From positions 5,580,001-5,644,000 of the forward strand of contig NZ_OY771430.1 in NCBI RefSeq assembly GCF_963674565.1: a DNA stretch of 64,000 bases, read 5' to 3'. Shown piece by piece: positions 8,000 through 17,300 of the stretch. This stretch comes from an uncultured Carboxylicivirga sp. Its GTDB lineage: Bacteria; Bacteroidota; Bacteroidia; Bacteroidales; Marinilabiliaceae. The notes under the pieces are model-generated. The model ran no database searches. It worked only from the letters and a program-made list of their open reading frames with translations, and was not told where the DNA came from. The position numbers and the translations under genes were made by a program. The stretch's first letter is position 1; each line of letters opens with the position of its first letter.

Positions 8000-10768
8000 A
8001 TGAACCTCCCCGGAAATCTGCATATATTTTTTTTATTGACAGTTTTTTTTCTTTCAGCTTGTTCCCAAAAATCTCACCAGCTAACAATAGGTGTTTCACA
8101 ATGTAGTAGTGATGAATGGCGCAATAAGATGAATGTCGAGATGAAACAAGAGGCTCTTCTTAATCCAAATATCGAACTGATTATAAAAACAGTTGATGAT
8201 GATACACAACAGCAAATAAGAGATATTGAGGTTTTTATTGAACAGAAAATTGATTTACTTATTGTAGCACCAAACGAAGCAGCACCTTTAACTCCCATAA
8301 TTGAAAAGGCATTTGATAATGGTATTCCTGTATTATTGGTTGATAGAAAAATTTTGTCAGATAAATATTCAAGCTTTATAGCTGCTGACAATTTTCAAAT
8401 AGGTAGAGAAGTTGGTAATTATATTGTTAATATATTAAATGGAAGAGGGAACATTGTTGAAATTAAAGGATTAGAAGGATCTACGTCTGCACTGGAACGA
8501 GATTCAGGTTTTAAAAGTGTTATAAATAAATATCCCGAAATTGATTTAGTAATTGAAGAAGATGCAGCATGGCTTAAAGAAGAGGCTGCAAAAAAAATGA
8601 AGGAGGTTCTAAGTCAATATAAAAGGATTGATTTGGTGTTTGCACACAATGATAGAATGGCGCTTGGAGCATATGAAGTAGCGAAAGAAAAAGACTTAGC
8701 TCATAAGATTATTTTCATTGGTATTGATGCATTATCTGGTAAAGATGAAGGTGTTGAGCAAATACTTAAAAATAAGTTAAAAGCTAGTTTTGTTTATCCG
8801 ACAGGAGGTGATAAAATCATTCAATTAGCATGGAATATCTTAAATGGAACATCCTATCAAAAAAATAATACTTTATATACTGCATTAATTGATCAAACCA
8901 ATGCGCAAATATTTAAACTTCAGTCTGATGAGATTATAAATCGACAGAAGAAAATACAAGCATTAAATGATAAAATTGTAAAATTTTCCAGTCAATATTC
9001 TTTGCAACGGTATTTACTTTTAAGTATATCTGCCATTGTTGTTTTGTTGATTGGATTATTCGTCTTTTTGATTCATGCTTATCGTTCTAAGAACCGTTTG
9101 AATATTAAACTGGAGGAGAAAAAAAATGCAATTGAAGAACAAAAAAATACTGTTGAACTGCAACGTGATCATTTGATGCTACTTTCATCTCAATTGGAAG
9201 AAGCAACAAATGCGAAATTGTTATTCTTTACTAATATTTCACATGAATTTCGTACTCCACTAACGTTAATTTCCGGACCCATAGAAACACTTTTAGAAGA
9301 TCCGAAGATTGATAAAGATCAGTATCGTTTATTAAATTTAGCCGGTCGTAATGTAAATGTATTACTAAACTTAGTAGATCAAATTATTGATTTTAGAAAA
9401 CTTGAGAATGATAAATTGCCATTGCATCTTAGTAACAATGATTTAAGAAACCAATTAAAAGCATGTAATGAAGTTTTCAGTGAATTAATTGACAAGCGAC
9501 AATTGGATTTTGACTTTCAAGTGGCAGAACGAAAAGACTATACTTCTATCTATGACTTAGATAAGATGGAACGTATCTACTTTAACCTTTTGTCTAATGC
9601 ACTAAAATATACCCCAGTAAAAGGAACTATTGTTGTGAAATTACAAAAGATAGACTACAATAATCAACCTTTTATAAACATACAGATATCAAATTCAGGA
9701 ACCTCCATTTCTATTGATAATATTCAGCATATTTTCGATCGTTTTTATCAGGTTGATTCATCTATGCATGGTTCCGGAATAGGTTTGGCTTTTGTACGTG
9801 ATTTAGTTGAATTGCATAATGGAACAATAAAGGTTGAAAGCCAAAATGAAATAACAACTTTCATTGTCAATATCCCATTTGTAACAGATTTAGATAAAGC
9901 AAAGCAACCATCCAGTGTTATTAACGATAGGATTTTAGATCCAATAGATTTTATATCTGATTTGGATATATTGGATGATATTGAATCGGAAGAAGATTTA
10001 AATCAGTCAACTGTCTTGGTTGTTGATGACAATCCTGATATACGAATTTATATTAAATCAATTCTTCGCAATAAATATAATGTTCTGGACGCAGAAGATG
10101 GAAAAGAAGGAATAGTTATGGCTGCGAAGCACATCCCTGACATAATTGTATGTGATGTAATGATGCCTGAAATTGACGGATTGGATTTGTGTAAGAAATT
10201 AAAGAGTGAATTTTCAACCTGTCATATACCAATTGTATTATTAACAGCACGTACGCTTGATGAACAACGAATAGTTGGTTTTGAAACGGGTGCAGATGAT
10301 TACATATCTAAGCCTTTTAACTCAAAGTTGCTGGAAGTGCGTATTCGAAAATTGATCGAAAACAGAAATAAATTAAGGGAAGTATATGCAAAGCAACTTT
10401 TGACGGGTGTTGAAAAAAGTACTTTAAATATTCAGGATAAAAGATTTTTAGAAAAATTCCATCAAATTGTGGAGGATCACATTGCCGACCCTGAATTAAA
10501 TGTTGAGAATCTGGGAAAAAGTATTGGATTATCAAGGGTACAGTTATACCGAAAAATAAAAGCCATTACAAATTATTCACCGAATGAACTTGTTAAAATA
10601 ATACGGCTTAAAAAAGCCTATTCTTTATTCTCTACTGGGGAAAAAACTGTATCAGAGGTAGCTTATGACACTGGATTTACCTCACCTTCCTATTTTGCAA
10701 AATGCTTTAAAGAATTTTATAATGAAAGTCCAAGTAGTATGTTAAAACGGATGGAATGTGTCGGGTGA
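8000..10768 (+). CDS. Hybrid two-component sensor-regulator (HTCS) with periplasmic sugar-binding sensor
   Basis: A 922-residue one-protein signalling system. Order: signal/lipobox (LSAC, Cys21), LacI/ribose-binding-like periplasmic domain ~25-310 (IGVSQCSSDEWR, LLIVAPNEA, VDRKILSD), one membrane helix ~338-361, DHp with His415 (SHEFRTPLTL), ATPase domain (NLLSNALKYTP, GSGIGLAF), receiver with Asp719 (CDVMMPE), and a C-terminal AraC HTH. This is the architecture of the B. thetaiotaomicron fructose sensor BT1754, and the GVSQC opening is shared by that group. Fructose or another released monosaccharide is the likely ligand, matching the GH32, transporter and fructokinase genes downstream. The ATG at 8000 is preferred over a TTG at 7985. 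The N-terminal Cys would tether the sensor to a membrane at both ends if lipidated. Confidence 0.93.
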   Translation: MNLPGNLHIFFLLTVFFLSACSQKSHQLTIGVSQCSSDEWRNKMNVEMKQEALLNPNIELIIKTVDDDTQQQIRDIEVFIEQKIDLLIVAPNEAAPLTPIIEKAFDNGIPVLLVDRKILSDKYSSFIAADNFQIGREVGNYIVNILNGRGNIVEIKGLEGSTSALERDSGFKSVINKYPEIDLVIEEDAAWLKEEAAKKMKEVLSQYKRIDLVFAHNDRMALGAYEVAKEKDLAHKIIFIGIDALSGKDEGVEQILKNKLKASFVYPTGGDKIIQLAWNILNGTSYQKNNTLYTALIDQTNAQIFKLQSDEIINRQKKIQALNDKIVKFSSQYSLQRYLLLSISAIVVLLIGLFVFLIHAYRSKNRLNIKLEEKKNAIEEQKNTVELQRDHLMLLSSQLEEATNAKLLFFTNISHEFRTPLTLISGPIETLLEDPKIDKDQYRLLNLAGRNVNVLLNLVDQIIDFRKLENDKLPLHLSNNDLRNQLKACNEVFSELIDKRQLDFDFQVAERKDYTSIYDLDKMERIYFNLLSNALKYTPVKGTIVVKLQKIDYNNQPFINIQISNSGTSISIDNIQHIFDRFYQVDSSMHGSGIGLAFVRDLVELHNGTIKVESQNEITTFIVNIPFVTDLDKAKQPSSVINDRILDPIDFISDLDILDDIESEEDLNQSTVLVVDDNPDIRIYIKSILRNKYNVLDAEDGKEGIVMAAKHIPDIIVCDVMMPEIDGLDLCKKLKSEFSTCHIPIVLLTARTLDEQRIVGFETGADDYISKPFNSKLLEVRIRKLIENRNKLREVYAKQLLTGVEKSTLNIQDKRFLEKFHQIVEDHIADPELNVENLGKSIGLSRVQLYRKIKAITNYSPNELVKIIRLKKAYSLFSTGEKTVSEVAYDTGFTSPSYFAKCFKEFYNESPSSMLKRMECVG

Positions 10769-10860
10769 TAATATTTTGTCCAACAGAGTAGTATGACCTT
10801 TTTAAAAAGTCATTCTTAACAGGAATTACAAATTTTCAACTATAATTTATAAGATCTACA

Positions 10861-13800
10861 ATGCAAAATAGAACAGTTTATTTCATACTGAGCATGGTGT
10901 TATTATTTCCGGCTAGTATGTTTGCGAATAATAGTGTCAATACCAGCAATCAAAACCAGCAATTAAAAATTGAACAACATGACGAAAAAAAACATCATGA
11001 TTGGGAAGATGAAACCATATTCGGGATAAACAAAGAAAAAGGTCATAGTACTTATATTCCTTTTGCTTCTGTTTCAGAATTAAAAAAAGATCCAAGCTGG
11101 AAAGAACCCTGGAAGAGGCCTCATTCTTCAAAGTATAAACTGCTGAACGGTAAGTGGAAATTTAATTGGGTTAAACAGCCGGATGAAAGGCCAATGGATT
11201 TTTATAAAGAAGCTTATGATGTGTCGGGCTGGAATGAAATACCAGTGCCGTCAAACTGGGAAATGCATGGTTACGGGACTCCAATCTATACTAATTTTAC
11301 CTATCCCCATGCCAACAACCCACCATTTATCACTCCGGTAGATGGGTGGACCATAGAAAAGGAACTTAACCCAGTTGGTTCATATCGAAGGGATTTTGAT
11401 GTGCCAACAAGTTGGAATGGCAGTCAGATTTTTTTACATTTTGATGGATGCTATAGTGCCATGTATGTATGGGTTAATGGTTGCAAAGTAGGATATACAC
11501 AAGGGGCTAATAATGATGCGGAGTTTGATATTACCCCATATGTAAGGACTGGTAGTAATAATGTGTCATGCGAAGTGTATCGGTGGTCTGATGGTAGCTA
11601 TCTTGAAGATCAGGATATGTTCCGTTTAAGTGGTATTCACCGTGATGTATATTTATATGCCACCCCCAAAGTGCGTGTGCGCGATTTCTTTTTGCAATCC
11701 GAATTGCCTCAAGAAGGTTTAAGTTCTGCTGATTTCAAGGTAAAAGCATCCATTAAAAACCATCAGGCATCCTTATCTGAAGCAGTAAAGCTGGAAGTAA
11801 AACTGTTAGACTCCGATGATAGACAAGTTGTTACCATAAAACAGGATATTGAGCCTGTAGCTGGAGAACAGGAGGTAAGCATGAATTTGCAGCAGAAGAT
11901 TCATAACCCTATTTTGTGGTCAGCAGAAACGCCATATCTTTATTCAGTTATCATCACCCTAAAAAATAAGAAAGGAAAAGTTCTCGAAGTGCTTTCTTCA
12001 AAATTTGGTTTCCGTAAAATTGAGATCAAAAACAAGCGGGTTTATATTAATGATGAAGCCGTTTTGTTTAAAGGTGTGAACAGGCACGATATGCATCCAG
12101 TTTTAGGTAAAGCTATTCCGGTTGAGTCTATGATTGAGGATATTATCCTGATGAAAAAGCATAACATTAACACAGTACGCACTTCGCATTATCCAAACGA
12201 TTCTAAAATGTATGCGTTATACGATTATTTTGGCTTATATATTATGGATGAGGCAGATATTGAATGTCATGGAAATGGTGGGCTAAGTGATAAAGTATCA
12301 TGGCAGCCTGCCTTTATTGACAGGATGGTGCGTATGGTTGAGCGTGATAAAAACCATCCTTCGGTCATATTTTGGTCAATGGGGAATGAAAGCTCAGGTG
12401 GCATCAACTTTTTTGAGACCTATAAGGCAGCCAAAGCTATTGATTCCTTTCGTCCAGTACATTATGAATCAAATAGTAAAGCTGCAGATATAGATTCAAA
12501 TATGTATCCAAGTGTGGATTATGTAAGGGAAACAGACAGGTTTGAGACTGACAAACCCTATTTTATTTGTGAGTATGCTCATGCTATGGGCAATGCGCCT
12601 GGAAATTTATATGAATATTGGGATTTTATAGAGAACCAGGGAGTGAGGACTATTGGTGGGTGCATATGGGACTGGGTGGATCAGGGGATTGTGAAGTTTG
12701 GTGGTGATCCAAATCATTATTTTTTTGGTAGTGATTTTGGAGATAAACCCAATGATTACAACTTTTGCCTGAATGGTTTAACAACTCCCGACAGGAAAGT
12801 TACCGCCAAATTGCAAGAAGTAAAAAAGGTATATCAGTATATAAAAGTTAAACCTTCAAATAGTTCAATAAACAAAATTATTATCGGGAATAAATACGAT
12901 TTCCTAAACCTTGATTTGTTTACCATTAAATGGGAGGTTATTAAGGATGGTGTTGCGGTTGAAAGTGGATTAATGGATGCTCCGGCATTGAAACCAAACG
13001 AATTTAAAACAGTACACATCCCATTTCAAACAAACATTTACAATAAAGCCGAGTACTTTTTAAATATTTATTTTTTAACTAAAAATGATCTTAATTGGGT
13101 TAAAGCCAATCATATAGTTTCAAGAGAACAATTGGCCCTAAACAAGCGCCCGGCTGTTAAAGAGGTTAGTCAGGAGTTACTCTCCAATATCACTATTTCG
13201 GATGAGACCAGTGAAGCTATTATAAGCGGAGATGGTTTTTCTGTTTCATTTAACAAATCAACAGGTTTAATGACTTCTCTTATATACGGCGGCCAGGAAA
13301 TGATTTATGAAGGTAAGGGTTTGTCTATAAGCTGTTATCGTAATATAGATAACGATAAAAACAGTGTGGTTGAGTACCGCAAGCCCATATTAAAAAACAC
13401 ATCATTTCATGTTGATGTTTCGAGCGATTTAAAATGTGCCACAGTAACCACTACCATGAGTGCAGAAAATAGTTATGGCATTTTTTCATATACTGTAGAT
13501 TATAAGGTATTTGGCGATGGAACCATAGATGTAGATGTAAGCATCACCAATACTACCGAAACCAATAAAGTGCCACGAATAGGAATGCAAATGGTTTTAA
13601 ACCCCAAGCTTAAAAATATTCAGTGGTATGGTCGAGGGCCTCATGAAAACTATAGCGACAGAAAACAATCTGCATTTTATGGCATGTATAAAAGTACTGT
13701 AGACGGACTTTTTGAGCATTACGTTCGTTCTCAAAGCAATGGTAACCGGGATGATATTCGCTGGATAAGTGTTTGCGACACAAAAGGGGCTGGATTTCGT

Positions 13801-14037
13801 ATCATAGCAAAAGATACGCTTCATTTTACCGCTTCTCATTTTAGGGATGATCAGCCATGGGCAGCAATTCATGATTTTGAACTCGATAGCTATAAAAATC
13901 CTGAGGTTTACTTAAACCTGGATTGCTTTCAAAAAGGTTTAGGCAATGAAAGTTGCGGTCCCCAGCCAATGGTTCAATATCAAACACCCGGAAATACAGT
14001 TTTTAACTATTCTTTCAGGATAGGGTGTTGTAAGTAA
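10861..14037 (+). CDS. Glycoside hydrolase family 2, LacZ-type beta-galactosidase
   Basis: A 1058-residue exported enzyme with a signal peptide (VLLFPASMFA). It has sugar-binding jelly roll (~90-270), Ig-like domain, TIM barrel (~380-690) and C-terminal Bgal_small-type domain (~790-1055). The acid/base is Glu510 in WSMGNES and the nucleophile Glu571 in CEYAHAMGN; HYPND and WDWVDQG are also present. Length and motifs match full LacZ-type proteins, so a beta-galactosidase is likely, though GH2 includes other exo-enzymes. It lies 92 bp after the HTCS and before the GH32-CE2 gene on the same strand. Its role in a fructan locus is not obvious; galactosylated fructans or galacto-fructosides are possible. 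A bulged hairpin (10793-10812) sits in the short leader. Confidence 0.9.
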   Translation: MQNRTVYFILSMVLLFPASMFANNSVNTSNQNQQLKIEQHDEKKHHDWEDETIFGINKEKGHSTYIPFASVSELKKDPSWKEPWKRPHSSKYKLLNGKWKFNWVKQPDERPMDFYKEAYDVSGWNEIPVPSNWEMHGYGTPIYTNFTYPHANNPPFITPVDGWTIEKELNPVGSYRRDFDVPTSWNGSQIFLHFDGCYSAMYVWVNGCKVGYTQGANNDAEFDITPYVRTGSNNVSCEVYRWSDGSYLEDQDMFRLSGIHRDVYLYATPKVRVRDFFLQSELPQEGLSSADFKVKASIKNHQASLSEAVKLEVKLLDSDDRQVVTIKQDIEPVAGEQEVSMNLQQKIHNPILWSAETPYLYSVIITLKNKKGKVLEVLSSKFGFRKIEIKNKRVYINDEAVLFKGVNRHDMHPVLGKAIPVESMIEDIILMKKHNINTVRTSHYPNDSKMYALYDYFGLYIMDEADIECHGNGGLSDKVSWQPAFIDRMVRMVERDKNHPSVIFWSMGNESSGGINFFETYKAAKAIDSFRPVHYESNSKAADIDSNMYPSVDYVRETDRFETDKPYFICEYAHAMGNAPGNLYEYWDFIENQGVRTIGGCIWDWVDQGIVKFGGDPNHYFFGSDFGDKPNDYNFCLNGLTTPDRKVTAKLQEVKKVYQYIKVKPSNSSINKIIIGNKYDFLNLDLFTIKWEVIKDGVAVESGLMDAPALKPNEFKTVHIPFQTNIYNKAEYFLNIYFLTKNDLNWVKANHIVSREQLALNKRPAVKEVSQELLSNITISDETSEAIISGDGFSVSFNKSTGLMTSLIYGGQEMIYEGKGLSISCYRNIDNDKNSVVEYRKPILKNTSFHVDVSSDLKCATVTTTMSAENSYGIFSYTVDYKVFGDGTIDVDVSITNTTETNKVPRIGMQMVLNPKLKNIQWYGRGPHENYSDRKQSAFYGMYKSTVDGLFEHYVRSQSNGNRDDIRWISVCDTKGAGFRIIAKDTLHFTASHFRDDQPWAAIHDFELDSYKNPEVYLNLDCFQKGLGNESCGPQPMVQYQTPGNTVFNYSFRIGCCK

Positions 14038-14399
14038 AAGAGGTAAATGATAAAATAAACGGAGGAGAGGGAACAGGATTAATTCTACCTCTTCTTCATT
14101 TTGTGTTTTTTAAAACCATCTTAACCTTTCTCAAAATAGTTCTTTCTTTTCGCTGACGCGAGATGATTATCGATGCCCCGATATTTTTTTCATTACAGAC
14201 CGGTTTAATTTAAGATTATATCCCTACAACATAAATAGGTCTTCTCGCATCATTATTGGCTCGATTACTTCAATAATGTATCATTTTTAGCTTTATATGA
14301 AACAAATATTACAGCCTAAGCTATTAAAACCTTGTACTTTGCCAACTCAAAAAATACCTCGAAAAGGTGCTTTTAATAGCTTATTTAAATTCAAAATCC
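14038..14399. other. Intergenic stretch and leader of the GH32-CE2 gene
   Basis: No ORF stands out. The right end contains the long dyad described separately. Near the left end, an AAGAGGTA...TACCTCTT pair (about 14037-14092) could form a weak terminator for the GH2 gene. Confidence 0.4.
14317..14383 (+). promoter_or_regulatory. Leader stem-loop (13-bp perfect dyad) just upstream of the GH32-CE2 start
   Basis: TAAGCTATTAAAA at 14317-14329 and its exact reverse complement at 14371-14383 enclose a 41-nt loop, inside which CCTT/AAGG extends the pairing. It ends 16 nt before the ATG at 14400, so as RNA it would fold next to the ribosome site; as DNA it could be a regulator site. It has no T-run and is not a terminator. 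Confidence 0.5.
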
Positions 14400-17300
14400 A
14401 TGAAAAAAAATCTATTTGGAGTAAGTCGAAGTAAATTCTTATTTGTAATGCTTCTCCTGTTACCATTCATTAATTATGCCCGGCAAAATATGGTACTTGA
14501 TATTGATGCTGGAGAGTTCGATTCTAACTTAACTGACTTTATTTCTAAGTCAAATGGGGTAATAAGCTCTGTGGATGCCAACACCATTAATATCAGCAAC
14601 ACGAATGGCGATCATTTTGCCTTGTATAACGGCACCCAAAACTTTTTCAAGAGCTTTAAACTTGAGGCTGATATTGAGCTTATCAACGGCAGAAGTGCAG
14701 CTTTAATATTTGGTATTCAGGATTTGAACAATCCGGGATCAAGATGGTTAGGAGCCAATTTTAATAAAGACGAAACGGATAAGGCTGTTCGCGTTTTTGA
14801 TGTGGGGAGTGGTCGCGGAGATTTGGTGATGTCCTCAAAACCTGATTTCCTGAATTTTGACGAGAAAATGCACTTAAGCCTTGATGTATTAAGTAATGGT
14901 GATTTTACGTATTCAATTGAAAATATTGGAGGAACTACTCATCAGCTTCATGGACATATTAGTAATTGGGCCGGTGGCTATTTTGGCTTGCTGACTTTTA
15001 GATCGGAGGCCAACTTTTCCAATGTAAGGCTTACTGATCGCACCAATTATTCAGGTACTAATATCGATAATAGTGCAGGAACATTAATAACTAACCTTAA
15101 TGATCTTTATTATCACAGTGGAACATGGACTGTTAACGAAAATGGGTTAAAAGGCAATGCCGAAGGAGATGAATTCCTGTTTTCCACCACTTCGGTAAAA
15201 GATTTTGTATACAGTGCCGATGTTACTTTCGACAATAGGAAAAATTCAGCAGCATCTTTAATGGCTAGAAGCACCAACGATTTGGTAAGTAAAAATATGT
15301 ACATTGCTAATGTAAATGCCGAAAGTGGTGAAGCACGTCTTTTCAAGTTTCAGAATAATTCAGCTTTGGATTTGGTATCATCTAAGAGGGTTCCTCTAAC
15401 AGATGATAATACTTATCATTTGGAACTTACTGCAGTTGGGAAACACATGGTGTTTAAGGTTAACGACATGCTGATTGCAAATACAGCTGATTATACTTAT
15501 GGGGATGTGTATGGTCAAAATGATGCTATCCTTGAGGGCTATTTAGGATTATTATCGTGGAATGCTGATGTAACTTACCAGAATGTCAATGTTACAGAAT
15601 TAACAGAGACTACTAATCCCCAGTTAAAACTATTAAATGTTTCGGCTGTAGGGGGAGAAGTTGAGCATGATGTTTTATACAAACCCGATCAATATGTTTA
15701 TATAGCTTATGTTGATCATCAAACATCTCAAATTAACCTGAACTTTGAGACTGTAAATGCCAGCACAGCAACTACTGTAACAAATTCCAATCAACAAGTG
15801 GTTGGTAATACAGGCTTACCAGTTGATATAGGTTTGAATACCTATACCATCACAACTAACGAAGGGGATGCTACACTTCTATACAGAGTTGTTGTTATTC
15901 GCCGTGCAGATCCTGAAATCTATTATAACGAGCAATACCGCGATCAATATCACATGTCAGTTAAAGAAGGTTGGTCCAACGATCCAAATGGAATGGTGTA
16001 TTACAATGGTGAGTATCATTTGTTTTATCAGTTCTATACAGATATCAACTGGGGCCCAATGCATTGGGCGCATTCGGTAAGTACCGACTTAATTCATTGG
16101 GAAGAATTGCCAATTACTTTTTATCCTGATGAATACGGAACTATGTTTTCTGGTAGTGCAGTGGTTGATGAAACAAACACTTCAGGTTTGTTTGTTGAAT
16201 CAGATGGTTCTCCTTCAGTATCAGGAGGGTTAGTATCTATTATCACTTGTCATGGAAATGGTGAGCGTGTAATTATTGCGTATAGTAAAGATGGTAGGGA
16301 CTGGGAGAAAGTTGAAGGTGTTGTTAAAGACTGGACAGAGGATCCTTTGAATAATGCAGATTTCAGAGATCCTAAGGTTTTCCGCTATAATAATAAGTGG
16401 TTTATGGTAATTGCTGGTGGACCTCTCCGAATCTACTCATCTGATAATCTTATCGAATGGAATATTGAATCAACGTATGATGGATTGCATACTGAATGTC
16501 CCGATTTGTATCGTTTACCAGTTGTCCTTAACGATCAAATACAAGAGTACAAATGGGTATTGAGTCGCAGTGGTCGTTTTTATAAGGTAGGTGATTTTGC
16601 TCAGGTTAATGGGAAGTATCAATTTATAATTGATGATGAATATAGTGGTTGGGGTATTGAAAATGATGGAATACAGAATTTTGGGCTAGATTCATATGCT
16701 GCTATGACATATTCTTTAGGAAATTTCGATGAATATCAGAGGGTAATTCAAACCAATTGGATGAGGCCATACAAAAGTAATATCAGCGAACTAAGAGAAA
16801 ATCTTACTTTCAATGGTGACTTTAACCTTCAGCTGGAATTGAGCTTGGTAAAAGATCAAAATGGTAAATATGTATTACAACAAAAGCCAATTCAGGAATA
16901 CGAAACACTGAGAGACCAGGAAAAAACGGTTACTATTACAAATTCTGTAATAGATAATGAAAGTATTAATTTAGATTATGAAGGAGAATCTTATGAGATT
17001 GTTGCTGAATTTACTCCCGATTCAGATGTAAGCGATGTAGGTTTTAAGGTACGTGTAGGATCGGAATATTATACTAAAGTTGGCTATAATATTATAGAAG
17101 ATAGATTTTATATTGACAGGTCTCAATCTGGATATGGAAATAATGATTTTTTCCAGACTTTTTCACAAAAATCGGTATTGACACCTGAAGGTAATGTGGA
17201 ATTGCACATATACGTTGATCGTTCTTCGGTAGAAATGTTTATGAATCATAATACTATTGTTGGTTCTGCTCAGATATTTCCTCCAGCTGGATGTGATAAA

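Noticed and set aside
9780..9792. Possible frameshift near the ATP-binding region of the fructan HTCS
   Set aside because: The frame is continuous and the G2 box (GSGIGLAF) is normal, though the linker between boxes is shorter than in some kinases.
15113..15346. Minus-strand ORF within the GH32-CE2 gene
   Set aside because: No start context, no motif, and fully covered by a strongly supported gene.
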